DNA of 64,000 nt from Arcicella aquatica (GCF_034928825.1 NZ_JAYFUL010000020.1:44002-108001); one strand, 5' to 3'; positions 17,966-26,848 are shown, numbered from the stretch's first letter. Notes: generated from the letters alone by a model not told the origin. Program-made: numbers and translations.

Positions 17966-18505
17966 TTATAGCTTAAAGCTTTTCTCTACCATTCTCATAA
18001 TCGAATCACTATCGTTTAGGTCTGCAACTTTCGAAAGCTGAATCCATTTCAAGTCCGTTGACTCAGAAGAAACGATTAATTGTTGATTCATGTCAGCCTC
18101 TAACAGAAACCTTACATCAAAATGTAAATGTACTGGTATTCCCTTTCGTTCAGGAATCACGTGAATATCAATATCAAAAATATCATTACTCAATACCCCA
18201 ATATTTTTCAATCCTGTCTCCTCCTCTGCTTCCTTTAAAGCAACATTCAATACATCTGAGTCACCATCGCAATGTCCCCCCGTTTGAAACCACTGATTAA
18301 GCTTTTTATGATGGGTTAGCAATGTATATTGACGAGACTTATCCAGAATCCAAGCAGAGCCCGTTACATGGCCAATCATCAAAGAACGCTCGAAACACAT
18401 AGGATGTGATTTTACAAAAGAGGTGATTTCTTGATGAAATTTTGTCTCTGTTGCATTAAATGGTCGATGCTTTTCAAGCAATTGTAGCAATTGATTTCTG
18501 TGCAT
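17966..18505 (-). CDS. NUDIX hydrolase
   Basis: The 179-residue protein contains the Nudix box GGHCDGDSDVLNVALKEAEEETG, with core KEAEEE in place of the usual REUxEE. This small deviation is known among relatives, and metal-binding glutamates are kept. The family hydrolyses nucleoside diphosphates linked to other moieties. The N-terminal helical extension and the GHVTGSAWIL strand are common in a 170-190 residue subfamily of unknown substrate. It is monocistronic on the minus strand. Confidence 0.88.
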   Translation of the reverse strand: MHRNQLLQLLEKHRPFNATETKFHQEITSFVKSHPMCFERSLMIGHVTGSAWILDKSRQYTLLTHHKKLNQWFQTGGHCDGDSDVLNVALKEAEEETGLKNIGVLSNDIFDIDIHVIPERKGIPVHLHFDVRFLLEADMNQQLIVSSESTDLKWIQLSKVADLNDSDSIMRMVEKSFKL

Positions 18506-18657
18506 AGTATTGTATGATTATGGTAATGTTTCAGAGGTCAAAGGTCTAAAAAATATCTTTTAAAAAAAGCCATTGAGCGAAAAATTAAATTGTTGGTTTA
18601 TTCCTTCGTTACTTTTATGTAAAAATCTCAATTCAGCATTAATCAAAAAAAATTACC

Positions 18658-19533
18658 ATGAAAAAACTATTTTTAGGCCTTATCCTAGGGCTTTCCCTTA
18701 CTGCCAATGCACAAATACGCCTGCCTCAACCTAGCCCTGCGGCATCTGTTGCTCAAACCATCGGAACGACTGATATTAGCATTAAATATTCTCGTCCAAG
18801 CATCAAAGGACGTGAGATTTTTGGCGGAGTAGTAGCCTATGACAAAGTTTGGCGTACTGGGGCAAATGCTGCCACTCAAATTACATTATCCAACGAAATT
18901 ACTCTTGGTGGAAAAAAAGTCGCTGCAGGTTCGTATGCAATTTTCTCTATCCCTACCAAAGGAGATTGGACATTGATTTTAAACAAAGACATCACTGCTA
19001 CAGAGCAAACGTATTCACCTGAAAAAGATGCTTTGCGTACTGTTGTAAAAGCAGTTGCGAATGCAAAAACAGAATCTTTCACGATAGACTTTAGCGATGT
19101 TACGGATAGTACTGCTAATTTAAACATCTATTGGGCAGATAAAAAAGCATCTGCTCCTATCGCTATCGAAACTTCTAAAATGGCTGAACTAGCTATTAAC
19201 AAAGCAATTACTGATAATGCCAATTCGATGCGTACTGCGGCTGAGTTCTTTTTAGGAAAAGGTAAATTGAGCCAAGCCCTAACAGCGGTAAATGCATCAA
19301 TTGCAGGTGGCGAAACTTTCCGTAATGTATGGGTAAAAGCACAGATTTTAAGCAAATCTGAAAACTATGCCGAGGCTTTCCCATTAGCCCAAAAAGCTTT
19401 GGCATTGGGTAATGCAGATACTTCTGGTTCTTTCAGTTTCTTTAAAGATGCTATCGAAAAAGGCATTTTAGATTATAGAGCTAAATTACCAGTAGCAGCA
19501 CCTGTGACGACTAAGAAGAAGAAGGCGATGTAG
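18658..19533 (+). CDS. DUF2911 protein with C-terminal TPR-like tail
   Basis: A signal peptide (1-19, ending TANAQ) precedes a DUF2911 domain of about 145 residues. Its hallmarks are ISIKYSRPSIKGREIFGG, VWRTGANAATQITLS, GSYAIFSIP and WTLILNK. Residues 170-280 form helical hairpins resembling TPRs (AEFFLGKGKLSQALTAVNASIAGG), and the protein ends in Lys-rich TTKKKKAM. The function of DUF2911 is unknown; it is abundant in exported Bacteroidota proteins. A shorter paralogue is at 49410-49913. Confidence 0.88.
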   Translation: MKKLFLGLILGLSLTANAQIRLPQPSPAASVAQTIGTTDISIKYSRPSIKGREIFGGVVAYDKVWRTGANAATQITLSNEITLGGKKVAAGSYAIFSIPTKGDWTLILNKDITATEQTYSPEKDALRTVVKAVANAKTESFTIDFSDVTDSTANLNIYWADKKASAPIAIETSKMAELAINKAITDNANSMRTAAEFFLGKGKLSQALTAVNASIAGGETFRNVWVKAQILSKSENYAEAFPLAQKALALGNADTSGSFSFFKDAIEKGILDYRAKLPVAAPVTTKKKKAM

Positions 19534-19539
19534 CATCTC

Positions 19540-19624
19540 ATCAGTAGCACGACTTTCCAAGTCGTGAGGGAGGACAACCTTTAGGACTTTTACCTCACAC
19601 GACTTGAAAAGTCGTGCTACTGAT
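19540..19624. repeat. Second REP pair (BIME-like), different palindrome
   Basis: GTAG (19544-19547) is followed by CACGACTT-TCC-AAGTCGTG (19548-19566). The inverted partner is CACGACTT-GAA-AAGTCGTG (19598-19616) followed by CTAC (19617-19620). The architecture is that of 14284-14368 but the palindrome is unrelated. It fills the gap between two convergent genes and may double as a bidirectional terminator. Confidence 0.78.
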
Positions 19625-19628
19625 AATA

Positions 19629-21173
19629 TTACTTTTTCAAATACGCAATCAATACTTTTCTAATATCATTACGAATATCGTTTACATCTTTTTCATCTGA
19701 CTCTACGATGCCTTTTACTCCTGGATTTTGGGCAGTCAAGTAGCCAAAATTGGTTTCCTTACCTTCTATCAAAAACTTTGGCATCATTACATGGTAATCT
19801 TGGTTAATATCTAATAGTTTTCCATTAATCAACCATTGTTTTTTGTTCTCATCATAGCTGATTTTATCCCATTGCAAAAATCCTCCATTGCCTTTATTCT
19901 GTAAACCTGTTGCTAATATTTTGTCAAGTAAGCTTCCTGTTAGATTCACTTCAACTATTTTTCCACCAAAAGGTAATACCCTCATAATATCTAGTTGTGT
20001 GATTTTCCCAATTAATTGGTCATCTATTCTGACAGAACCACTATTGAAAACGGTACAATCTACAGGTTTTGTTGCCGCTGCCGACATAGCTTTGGCAATT
20101 AAATCTCCCAAATTAGTATGTCCATTTCGCATGGTGCTTTCTCTGCCGTCTAAGGGCGTTGAGATTTCTGTTACTACATCATTTTTATCTAACCCTGCTT
20201 TTTTCATGGCAACATCCATGATTTCCTCCCATTTTTTGACTACCAATGCTACTTCTGCATCATCTTTTATTTGCTCGTTGATTTTACGAAGCTCGCTATT
20301 AATCTCTAAAGATTTGGTTTGAGTATAAAAAGACAGGTTGTGGACATACGCCGTTTTAGCATTGGCATCCGCTTTAGCAATGATAACGTTACCTTCTTTA
20401 AACAACATATTATCATGGTCATGTCCGCCCATCAGAAGTTTTACATCAGGTAAAAGCTTTGCCAATTTTGCATCATCTACTTTGTTGATATGCGTAATAC
20501 CAACTACAAAATCACATTGAGGTTTCAATACTTCATAAGCCTGTTTAGCCGATTCAAAGAAATCATCATAATGCACATAATCCTTTTGATTGGAGGGTAA
20601 TACCACCGAAAACATACCCATTTTTACTACTTTGCCAGCAGTATTTTTGAAAGTAAGAATAGTAGTTTTAGGGAAGGGAATTTTTGTACCATTTACATTT
20701 TTTGTAAAAGGGGTTAACGTGCCTTTATTATTCTGGAAGGCATTTGATGCCAGCCAATTAAACTGTGATTCATCGATTCTTCTCTGCAAATCTGCTTCAT
20801 CAATATCAAATTCATGATTGCCCAGACCAACCCAATCAAAACCAACAGCATTCATAGCCTCTACCATTTGGCGACCTTTGATGCTTTTCCCTTCGTATTT
20901 AAAAGTGGCAATTAAAGAAGGGTTCAAGAAATCTCCAGCAAGGATGGTAACAGTATTAGGATTTTTCTGTATTAATTCTTTTCTCAATGTTCCCAAACGA
21001 GCCATCCCTCCTACTTTTCCCCCTTCTAATGGCGAAATTTCATACACATCATTCAAATGCAAGAATGTAATGTTAACTACATTTTCAGATGATTTACTAG
21101 ATGAATGCTGAGAGGTTTTACAAGAAGTGAAGATACTGGTTGCCAGTAAAAACAGGAGTAATATTCTTTTCAT
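19629..21173 (-). CDS. 5'-nucleotidase/metallophosphatase lipoprotein
   Basis: The 514-residue protein has a lipobox (lipidated Cys 18 in TSIFTSC). An N-terminal calcineurin-like phosphoesterase domain follows, with HLNDVYE, VTILAGDFLNPS, GLGNHEFD and MGGHDHDN metal-binding motifs. A C-terminal 5'-nucleotidase domain (about 345-500) includes NLGDLIAKAM, VFNSGSVR and RVLPFGGKIVEV. The family dephosphorylates extracellular nucleotides or UDP-sugars. The first motif has Tyr where many members have His, a common variant. Full length and probably active at the envelope. Confidence 0.92.
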   Translation of the reverse strand: MKRILLLFLLATSIFTSCKTSQHSSSKSSENVVNITFLHLNDVYEISPLEGGKVGGMARLGTLRKELIQKNPNTVTILAGDFLNPSLIATFKYEGKSIKGRQMVEAMNAVGFDWVGLGNHEFDIDEADLQRRIDESQFNWLASNAFQNNKGTLTPFTKNVNGTKIPFPKTTILTFKNTAGKVVKMGMFSVVLPSNQKDYVHYDDFFESAKQAYEVLKPQCDFVVGITHINKVDDAKLAKLLPDVKLLMGGHDHDNMLFKEGNVIIAKADANAKTAYVHNLSFYTQTKSLEINSELRKINEQIKDDAEVALVVKKWEEIMDVAMKKAGLDKNDVVTEISTPLDGRESTMRNGHTNLGDLIAKAMSAAATKPVDCTVFNSGSVRIDDQLIGKITQLDIMRVLPFGGKIVEVNLTGSLLDKILATGLQNKGNGGFLQWDKISYDENKKQWLINGKLLDINQDYHVMMPKFLIEGKETNFGYLTAQNPGVKGIVESDEKDVNDIRNDIRKVLIAYLKK

Positions 21174-21314
21174 GGTTTGATAGATTATGGAAATGAAGTA
21201 AAATGTTTATGCAAGATAGCAAACATTATAAAGCAGTGATTAATTACCTATATTTTTTCAAGACTCTTAAAAGTTAAAATAAAGATGTAATGATTGATTC
21301 GAATTAAGTAAAAA

Positions 21315-21364
21315 AATCCTTACTATTAGCAGGTGACTTAAGTCACCTGCTAATAGTAAGGATT
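21315..21364. repeat. Perfect 50-bp palindrome
   Basis: Bases 21315-21339 are followed immediately by their exact reverse complement (21340-21364), with centre CTTAAG. It can form a 25-bp stem. It lies between the symporter 3' end and the nucleotidase start on the minus strand, so in RNA it could terminate symporter transcription. The core TTAGCAGGTGACTT resembles a REP head plus palindrome. Confidence 0.9.
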
Positions 21365-21439
21365 GAATACCAGATACTTATGAACTTGTGAATAATCAAT
21401 AATATTTAAATCATCTCTTAATGAAAGATTCATAACTCA

Positions 21440-23158
21440 CTAACTCTCAACTCTTTTACTAAACTGGCTTATTATCCAAGCAAAGCCAACCACCAATACA
21501 CAGCCAATCACATTGAGCCAAAGGAAAGCTGTTAAGTCTATCCACCAAGCATAAATAACGAAGACTTCTGCCAATAAAGCCGCCCAGAAAACAGCATCAC
21601 CTCTGATAGATTTGATATAGAAAGCTACTAAAAATACACCCAAAATAGTGCCATAAAACCATGAACCTAAGATATTTACAGCCTCTATTAAACTCCCGAT
21701 ATTAGCCGTAAATTGGGCAACAATAATACAGACAATTCCCCAACCTAAAGTAACCAGTTTTGAAGCATTTACATAATGTTTCTCAGTATCCTGTGGATGA
21801 ATCATTCTTTGGTAAATATCGACAATCGTACACGACGTTAGCGAACTAAAAGCGGAGGCCATAGCCCCCATAGATGCCAGTAAAATAACCGCTATTAATA
21901 AGCCTACCATTCCTTGAGGCATATACTTTGTTACGAAGGATAGAAAAATATAATTGGTATCGTTGATATTAGCATCTGGATTGGTTTTCAACATCAAATC
22001 TTTCACTTCTTTCCTTAGGTCGTTGGCTTTTTTGTCAGCTGCTAAAGCTTTTGATTTCAAGGTCTCAAGCTTTTGAGCATTTAGTGCTTTTATTTTTAAA
22101 GTACTTGTATTTTCATCTGTTTTGAGAACAGTATAAAGTTCTTCTACGACTTTTTTCTTCTCTACAAAAACCTTAGAATTTTCCTTCATTAAAGCCTTGT
22201 AGGCTGCTGTTTGCTCTACTTTGCCTAGTTCAGTTTTATTGAAAAATAGCGGTGCTTCATGAAACTGGTAAAATACAAAAACCAATGAACCAATCAGTAA
22301 AATCAAAAATTGCATCGGGATTTTAAAGATACCATTCATTAATAATCCCAAACGACTTTCGCCGATAGATTCTCCTGATAAATAACGACTTACTTGTGAC
22401 TGGTCTGTACCAAAATAAGATAACTGTAAGAAAAATCCACCTATCAATCCCGACCATACGTTATACCGATTATTCAAGTCAAACTTCCAATCAATGGCAT
22501 CAAGTTTATCCATTTTACCTGCTACTTTCAGCGTATCCACAAACCCCATTTCTGTAGGCAATAAATGTACTACCATATAGCCAGCCAAAAACATTCCTAT
22601 CATTACTACCAACATTTGTTGCATTTGTGTATAGGAAATCGTTTTTGAACCTCCATACATACAATATATCGTTACTACAATACCTGTGACGATATTTGTC
22701 CAGTACAAATTCCAGCCTAAAATGGTTGATAAAATAATAGATGGTGCCGCAATGGTCACGCCCGTTGATAAGGCTCTGGGAATTAGAAAAAGAAAAGAAG
22801 CCATTACTCGGGTCTTGAGGTCGAAACGACCTTCCAGAAATTCATACGCTGTAAATACGTTTAGTTTTTTGAAGATGGGAATAAAAGTGATAGAGAGTAC
22901 AATCATCGCTAGCGGCAACCCGAAATAAAACTGTACAAAGCGCATTCCGTCTATATAAGCTTGACCAGGGGCAGATAAAAAAGTAATGGCGCTGGCTTGG
23001 GTAGCCATGACCGAAAGCGTAACATGATACCAAGGCATCTGTCTATCTGCTAATAAATAGCCTTCAATATTCTTTTCTTGAATTCTTCCTTTCCATAATC
23101 CAAAGCCAATAATTGTTCCTAATGTTAAAAGTAATACCAGCCAGTCGATATTTTCCAT
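21440..23158 (-). CDS. Sodium:solute symporter (SSS family)
   Basis: The 572-residue polytopic protein has about 13 hydrophobic segments. SSS hallmarks include GYLLADRQMPWYHVTLSVMATQASAITFLSAPGQAY near 32-67 and YGGSKTISYTQMQQMLVV near 168. A hydrophilic, Lys/Glu-rich coiled-coil insertion of about 90 residues (roughly 310-400) interrupts the membrane core before YIFLSFVTKYMPQG; such insertions occur in related symporters of this phylum. The substrate (sugar, amino acid, sialic acid or other) cannot be told. The last codons and stop fall in a GAGTT-type repeat block. A 41-residue membrane protein is encoded just upstream. Confidence 0.92.
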   Translation of the reverse strand: MENIDWLVLLLTLGTIIGFGLWKGRIQEKNIEGYLLADRQMPWYHVTLSVMATQASAITFLSAPGQAYIDGMRFVQFYFGLPLAMIVLSITFIPIFKKLNVFTAYEFLEGRFDLKTRVMASFLFLIPRALSTGVTIAAPSIILSTILGWNLYWTNIVTGIVVTIYCMYGGSKTISYTQMQQMLVVMIGMFLAGYMVVHLLPTEMGFVDTLKVAGKMDKLDAIDWKFDLNNRYNVWSGLIGGFFLQLSYFGTDQSQVSRYLSGESIGESRLGLLMNGIFKIPMQFLILLIGSLVFVFYQFHEAPLFFNKTELGKVEQTAAYKALMKENSKVFVEKKKVVEELYTVLKTDENTSTLKIKALNAQKLETLKSKALAADKKANDLRKEVKDLMLKTNPDANINDTNYIFLSFVTKYMPQGMVGLLIAVILLASMGAMASAFSSLTSCTIVDIYQRMIHPQDTEKHYVNASKLVTLGWGIVCIIVAQFTANIGSLIEAVNILGSWFYGTILGVFLVAFYIKSIRGDAVFWAALLAEVFVIYAWWIDLTAFLWLNVIGCVLVVGFAWIISQFSKRVES

Positions 23159-23262
23159 GTTAAAATTTTATAATTAGCAGTTTAAAAGAGGGGCGAAACC
23201 GTTTTATCTTGAAAACAATTCGTACGAATGCTAAAACGACAAATTAAGCCGACAATTTCGAC

Positions 23263-23388
23263 TTAATTGAAGTATTCGCTAAAGAGATAAAATAGGATAA
23301 TCATCAGCACCAAATTACCGACAACTATCCAGTAAAGTTGTTCCCATGATTTGATAAAAGGCGGTAGTGATTTATCTTTTTCTTGCAT
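23263..23388 (-). CDS. 41-residue single-span membrane protein upstream of the symporter
   Basis: An ATG at 23388 on the minus strand opens a frame ending at 23263. A charged start (MQEKDKSLPPF) is followed by SWEQLYW and one hydrophobic segment (about residues 20-36: WIVVGNLVLMIILFYLF). It lies 104 bp upstream of the symporter on the same strand and occupies most of an otherwise empty gap. It is probably a small accessory membrane protein of the transporter, but no family name is claimed. Too short for many gene finders. Confidence 0.65.
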   Translation of the reverse strand: MQEKDKSLPPFIKSWEQLYWIVVGNLVLMIILFYLFSEYFN

Positions 23389-23718
23389 GATTATATAATT
23401 GTATGGGTTTTGGTTGCTTGACTTCTTTATGAAAGGACACTTACAAAGGTCGTAATAATTTCATGAAAGCTTGAGAATTAAAATTAAGGACAAACAAAGG
23501 ATATTGCAATTGATAATTGAAGCTTCGAATTAAAAACTTTATACCAATCTATTTTAATTTACGCTAACAAACAAAAGCTAAGTAGCTAAATACAAAAATG
23601 GGTAAAATGTATTATAAAATACTCATCCATACCCAACGAAATAAATACCTGAAATTCAGCAACTTAATTTTTACAGAAAAAAAATTTCACTTTTTTTTAA
23701 TTTTTTTCTTCAAAAAGC
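23389..23718. other. Non-coding gap upstream of tRNA-Leu
   Basis: AT-rich with no gene seen. The last part (23683-23709) is a run of A and T tracts just ahead of the tRNA promoter, which could act as an UP-like activating region. Confidence 0.4.
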
Positions 23719-23749
23719 TTGCAAAAAGAAAAACGGCTTCCTAATTTTG
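23719..23749 (+). promoter_or_regulatory. Promoter of tRNA-Leu
   Basis: TTG (23719-23721), a 20-bp spacer and TAATTTTG (23742-23749) match the Bacteroidota sigma-A promoter TTG-N19-21-TAnnTTTG exactly. The tRNA begins 16 bp after the -7 box. Confidence 0.8.
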
Positions 23750-23765
23750 CACCTCCAAAACGCAA

Positions 23766-23847
23766 GCGGGCGTGGTGGAATTGGTAGACATACCAGACTT
23801 AGGATCTGGCGCCGCGAGGCATGGGGGTTCGAGTCCCTCCGCCCGTA
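23766..23847 (+). tRNA. tRNA-Leu (anticodon UAG)
   Basis: The 82-nt cloverleaf has acceptor stem GCGGGCG (23766-23772) pairing with 23840-23846 (a terminal G-U), then discriminator A. The anticodon arm is CCAGA-CTTAGGA-TCTGG with TAG at 23800-23802. A long variable arm, typical of tRNA-Leu, and a T-arm GGGGGTTCGAGTCCCTC follow. CCA is not encoded. It reads CUA (and probably other CUN) codons. Confidence 0.96.
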
Positions 23848-23854
23848 CTCATTC

Positions 23855-23892
23855 AAAGCCCTCTCAACCGTTACGGTTTTGAGGGCTTTTTT
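23855..23892 (+). terminator. Terminator of the tRNA gene
   Basis: AAAGCCCTC (23855-23863) pairs with GAGGGCTTT (23881-23889), extended by CCG/CGG inside, and is followed by a T-tract. Confidence 0.85.
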
Positions 23893-23910
23893 GATTTCGG
23901 ATTGTTGATT

Positions 23911-23981
23911 TCGGAATGCGGATTTACGAAAGTCAGACAAACTGAGATTTAGCAAAATAAAAATTCCGAAATCCGCATTCC
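23911..23981. repeat. Inverted repeat between tRNA-Leu and tig
   Basis: GGAATGCGGATTT (23913-23925) has its exact reverse complement at 23969-23981, inside a block of CGGATT/ATCCG phrases. It is another local phrase-like repeat family and may shape the 5' untranslated region of tig. Confidence 0.55.
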
Positions 23982-24000
23982 AAAATCCGAATTCATAAAG

Positions 24001-25323
24001 ATGAACATTTCTCTCGAAAAAAGTACCCCAGTGAACGCCCGTTTGGTCGTATCTATTTCTGAAGCTGACTATAAGCCACAAGTCGATAAAAATCTTAAAG
24101 ACTATCGTAAGCGTGCTAACATCAAAGGATTCCGTCCAGGAATGGTACCGATGCAAATGGTACAAAAGATGTTCGGTAAATCAGTTTTAATCGACGAAAT
24201 CAATTCTGTTTTAGGCAAAGCTGTTCCTAACTATATCAAAGAAAATAATTTAAGTTTAGTGGGTGATCCTATGCCATTGAACGAATTGGAAAATCCAATC
24301 GATTGGGATACTCAAAAAGAATTTAGCTTTACTTACAACATTGGTTTAGCTGGAGAATTCACTCTTGACTTTGATAAAATCCCTACTATCAATACTTACG
24401 AAATCGAAGCTACTGAAAAAGAAGTGGAAGAAACTATCGAGAATTTGAAACAAAATTCTGGAGAGCAAATTCACCCAGATACAGTAGAAGAAGGTGATAT
24501 GCTTTTTGGTGTTTTCACTCAAGGAGAATGGACTGAAAAATCTGCTATTCCTTTCAAAGCTATCAAAGAAGAAGCTAAAGCTACTTTTATCGGTGCTGCT
24601 AAAGGAGACACTTTAACATTCGACCTTCAAGCTACTTTTGTTGATGAAAAATCAATCGAATTGGCTACTGGCAACAAATCTGGTTTAGTAGGTGAAGTAA
24701 CTTTCACGATTGAAGATATCACTCGTAATGGTGTTGCTGAATTAAATCAAGCATTTTTTGATAAAGTATTAGGCGAAGGCAAAGTAAGTTCTGAAGAAGA
24801 ATTCCGTAAAGAGATTCTAGAAATTATCAAAACTAACTACAAGCGTGAAGCTGAATATTTATTGAGAATTGATGCTGAAAAAGCTTTATTAGAAAACATT
24901 GCTATCGAATTGCCAGAAGATTTCTTACGTGATTGGCTAATCCAAGTAAACGAAGGAAAATTCACTCCAGAGCAAATTGACCAAGACTTCGAAAATGTTA
25001 AGAAAGACATTCGTTTGAACTTAATCAAAAACGAAGTGGCTACTCAAAACGAAATCAAAGTAGAATATCCAGAAGTGCTTGAAAGAACGAAAGAAATGAT
25101 TCGTGGTCAATTCGGAATGTATGCGTCTGCCGACAATAGCATGGACGAAATGATTGAGCGTATTGCTAATGGATACTTAACTGATAAAAATAAGCAAGAC
25201 AACTTCATGAGAATGTTCAATGAAGTATATGCAGCCAAAGTTTCTGACGTGATTTTAGCAAACGTTAAGACTGAAAGTAAAAATATTAGTGTAGATGAGT
25301 TCAAACAAGTTGTAGGAGCGTAA
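24001..25323 (+). CDS. tig: Trigger factor, ribosome-associated chaperone
   Basis: The 440-residue protein has the ribosome-binding N-terminal domain with the signature GFRPGMVPM (usual GFRxGKxP, with Met for Lys) near residues 42-50. A PPIase-like middle domain (about 150-240) and a helical C-terminal chaperone domain follow. It binds nascent chains at the exit tunnel. Its position ahead of clpP and clpX is the widely conserved tig-clpP-clpX order, here interrupted by a convergent HTH gene. The length fits Bacteroidota trigger factors. Confidence 0.95.
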   Translation: MNISLEKSTPVNARLVVSISEADYKPQVDKNLKDYRKRANIKGFRPGMVPMQMVQKMFGKSVLIDEINSVLGKAVPNYIKENNLSLVGDPMPLNELENPIDWDTQKEFSFTYNIGLAGEFTLDFDKIPTINTYEIEATEKEVEETIENLKQNSGEQIHPDTVEEGDMLFGVFTQGEWTEKSAIPFKAIKEEAKATFIGAAKGDTLTFDLQATFVDEKSIELATGNKSGLVGEVTFTIEDITRNGVAELNQAFFDKVLGEGKVSSEEEFRKEILEIIKTNYKREAEYLLRIDAEKALLENIAIELPEDFLRDWLIQVNEGKFTPEQIDQDFENVKKDIRLNLIKNEVATQNEIKVEYPEVLERTKEMIRGQFGMYASADNSMDEMIERIANGYLTDKNKQDNFMRMFNEVYAAKVSDVILANVKTESKNISVDEFKQVVGA

Positions 25324-25330
25324 TAAGTTT

Positions 25331-25499
25331 TGAGTGATGAGTTGTGAGTCTTGAACTTAAAATAATCAACTTAATCAACTATAAATCAACAAAAAATCCC
25401 GTAAGGTCAACCTCTGCGGGATTTTTTGTTGATTTATAGTTTCAGATATCGAATAGTAGTTTCATAAATTTAACTCAATTACTCACAACTCATCACTCA
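25331..25499. repeat. Nested palindrome between tig and the XRE gene
   Basis: Outer arms TGAGTGATGAGTTGTGAGT (25331-25349) and its exact reverse complement (25481-25499) flank a perfect 25-bp stem (25377-25401 with 25417-25441, 15-nt loop). The inner stem includes A6/T6 tracts and so works as a bidirectional terminator. The outer arms belong to the ACTCAC/GTGAGT phrase family found elsewhere in the window. Confidence 0.85.
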
Positions 25500-25505
25500 C
25501 AACTC

Positions 25506-25886
25506 CTAGAAGCCTATTTTTTCTCGCTGTTGCTGATTTTGAATAAGTCTATAAGCTTCTACCAAAACACGTTCCTCAAACTTGCCTCTCCAGTAGTCTG
25601 ATTCTCTTTTTAGTCTTTCTATTTCTAGTTGTAGTTTTTCCATTTCATTTTCTGAATTGAGCATTATTTTGGGTGTGATTACCTCTTCCCCAAAAAGCTC
25701 TAATACATTAATGTCTAGCAAACTGGCTATTTTTTGTGCCCTGCTAATGGTCAATTCAGTTTTACTGCGTTCGATGTCACCAAAGGCAGTTGTCGAAATT
25801 TGTAAAAGTTCTGCCATGTTCTCCTGAGAGTATCCTTTTAGCAGACGGGCTTGTCGTATTTTTTCTCCAATTTTCATAATTATCAC
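25506..25886 (-). CDS. XRE-family HTH transcriptional regulator
   Basis: The 126-residue protein has an N-terminal helix-turn-helix of the Cro/C1 type (IGEKIRQARLLKGYSQENMAELLQISTTAFGDIERSKTELTISRAQKIASLLDI, about residues 6-60). A coiled-coil tail (ENEMEKLQLEIERLKRESDYWRGKFEE, about 80-110) suggests dimerisation. The start is either at 25886 or, three codons later, at ATG 25877, which fits the family better. It has no toxin partner. It sits convergent to tig and divergent from clpP; its targets are unknown. Confidence 0.85.
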   Translation of the reverse strand: MIIMKIGEKIRQARLLKGYSQENMAELLQISTTAFGDIERSKTELTISRAQKIASLLDINVLELFGEEVITPKIMLNSENEMEKLQLEIERLKRESDYWRGKFEERVLVEAYRLIQNQQQREKIGF

Positions 25887-26134
25887 CTTTTCTGATAAAT
25901 TCTCTGTAAAACTGATTAGGATTATTTCATAGTTTTTGCATCTTTGCTGTCGAAGATTTTTTGAATAACACCAAAAATACTTCGATTAGTTTCAAAATTA
26001 TAGAGAGAACTATTTGAGGGTTTTAAAAGTTATTAAAGGGCAATCTCATTAAATTCCTTAGCATGCAATTGCTAAAATGGTTTATTTGATTTAATTTAAC
26101 AATCGACATATTTTCAATTTTATAAATTACCGTT

Positions 26135-26848
26135 ATGTTTCCAAAAGAATTAAGTTCAGAAGAATTCAGAAAATACGCCGTACACCATAGAGGTTTGAAC
26201 GGTTTGGCAGTAGACCAGTACATGAATCAGGCAAATAATATTGGCGGTACTAGTCGTCCATTCATTGAAGATATGACACAGTACATCATTGAAGAACGTC
26301 CGATGCGTTTTGCTCAAATTGATGTTTTTTCACGCTTAATCATGGATAGAATTATCTTCATGGGTGTACCTGTGGATGATTATATGGCCAATATCATTGT
26401 TGCTCAGATGTTATTTATGGAATCTACGGATGCCAAAAAAGACATTATGATGTACATCAATTCACCAGGTGGCTCTGTATATGCAGGTTTAGGTATCTAT
26501 GATACGATGCATTATATCCGTCCAGACGTTTCTACTATTTGTACTTCATTGGCGGCGTCGATGGGTGCAGTATTGTTGGCGGGTGGTACGGCAGGTAAGC
26601 GTTCGGCTTTACCCCATGCACGTATCATGATTCACCAACCTTCAGGTGGTGCTCAGGGACAATCACGTGATATTGAAATCACTGCCCGTGAAATCGTTAA
26701 AATCCGTAAAGAATTATACGAAATCTTAGCACAACACTCAGGAAAATCATTTGAAGAAATAGAAAGAGATTCAGACCGTGACTACTGGATGCGTGCAGAA
26801 GAAGCAAAAGAATACGGTTTAATTGACGAAGTATTGACAAGAGTATAA
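26135..26848 (+). CDS. clpP: ATP-dependent Clp protease proteolytic subunit
   Basis: The 237-residue protein carries the Ser-His-Asp triad: S142 in SLAASMGA, H167 in IMIHQPSGG and the Asp in ERDSDRDYWM near 216. It also has the ClpP signature phrases MMYINSPGGSVYAGL and AEEAKEYGLIDEV. The N-terminus is about 30-40 residues longer than in E. coli, as often seen in this phylum. It forms the tetradecameric protease chamber with ClpX, encoded next, and degrades tagged or misfolded proteins. Confidence 0.96.
   Translation: MFPKELSSEEFRKYAVHHRGLNGLAVDQYMNQANNIGGTSRPFIEDMTQYIIEERPMRFAQIDVFSRLIMDRIIFMGVPVDDYMANIIVAQMLFMESTDAKKDIMMYINSPGGSVYAGLGIYDTMHYIRPDVSTICTSLAASMGAVLLAGGTAGKRSALPHARIMIHQPSGGAQGQSRDIEITAREIVKIRKELYEILAQHSGKSFEEIERDSDRDYWMRAEEAKEYGLIDEVLTRV

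Noticed and set aside
23710..24165. 151-codon minus-strand frame across tRNA-Leu and the tig start
   Set aside because: It overlaps a certain tRNA and the tig N-terminus on the opposite strand.
25506..25886. XRE gene as part of a toxin-antitoxin pair
   Set aside because: No adjacent toxin-like frame on the same strand; best read as a lone regulator.
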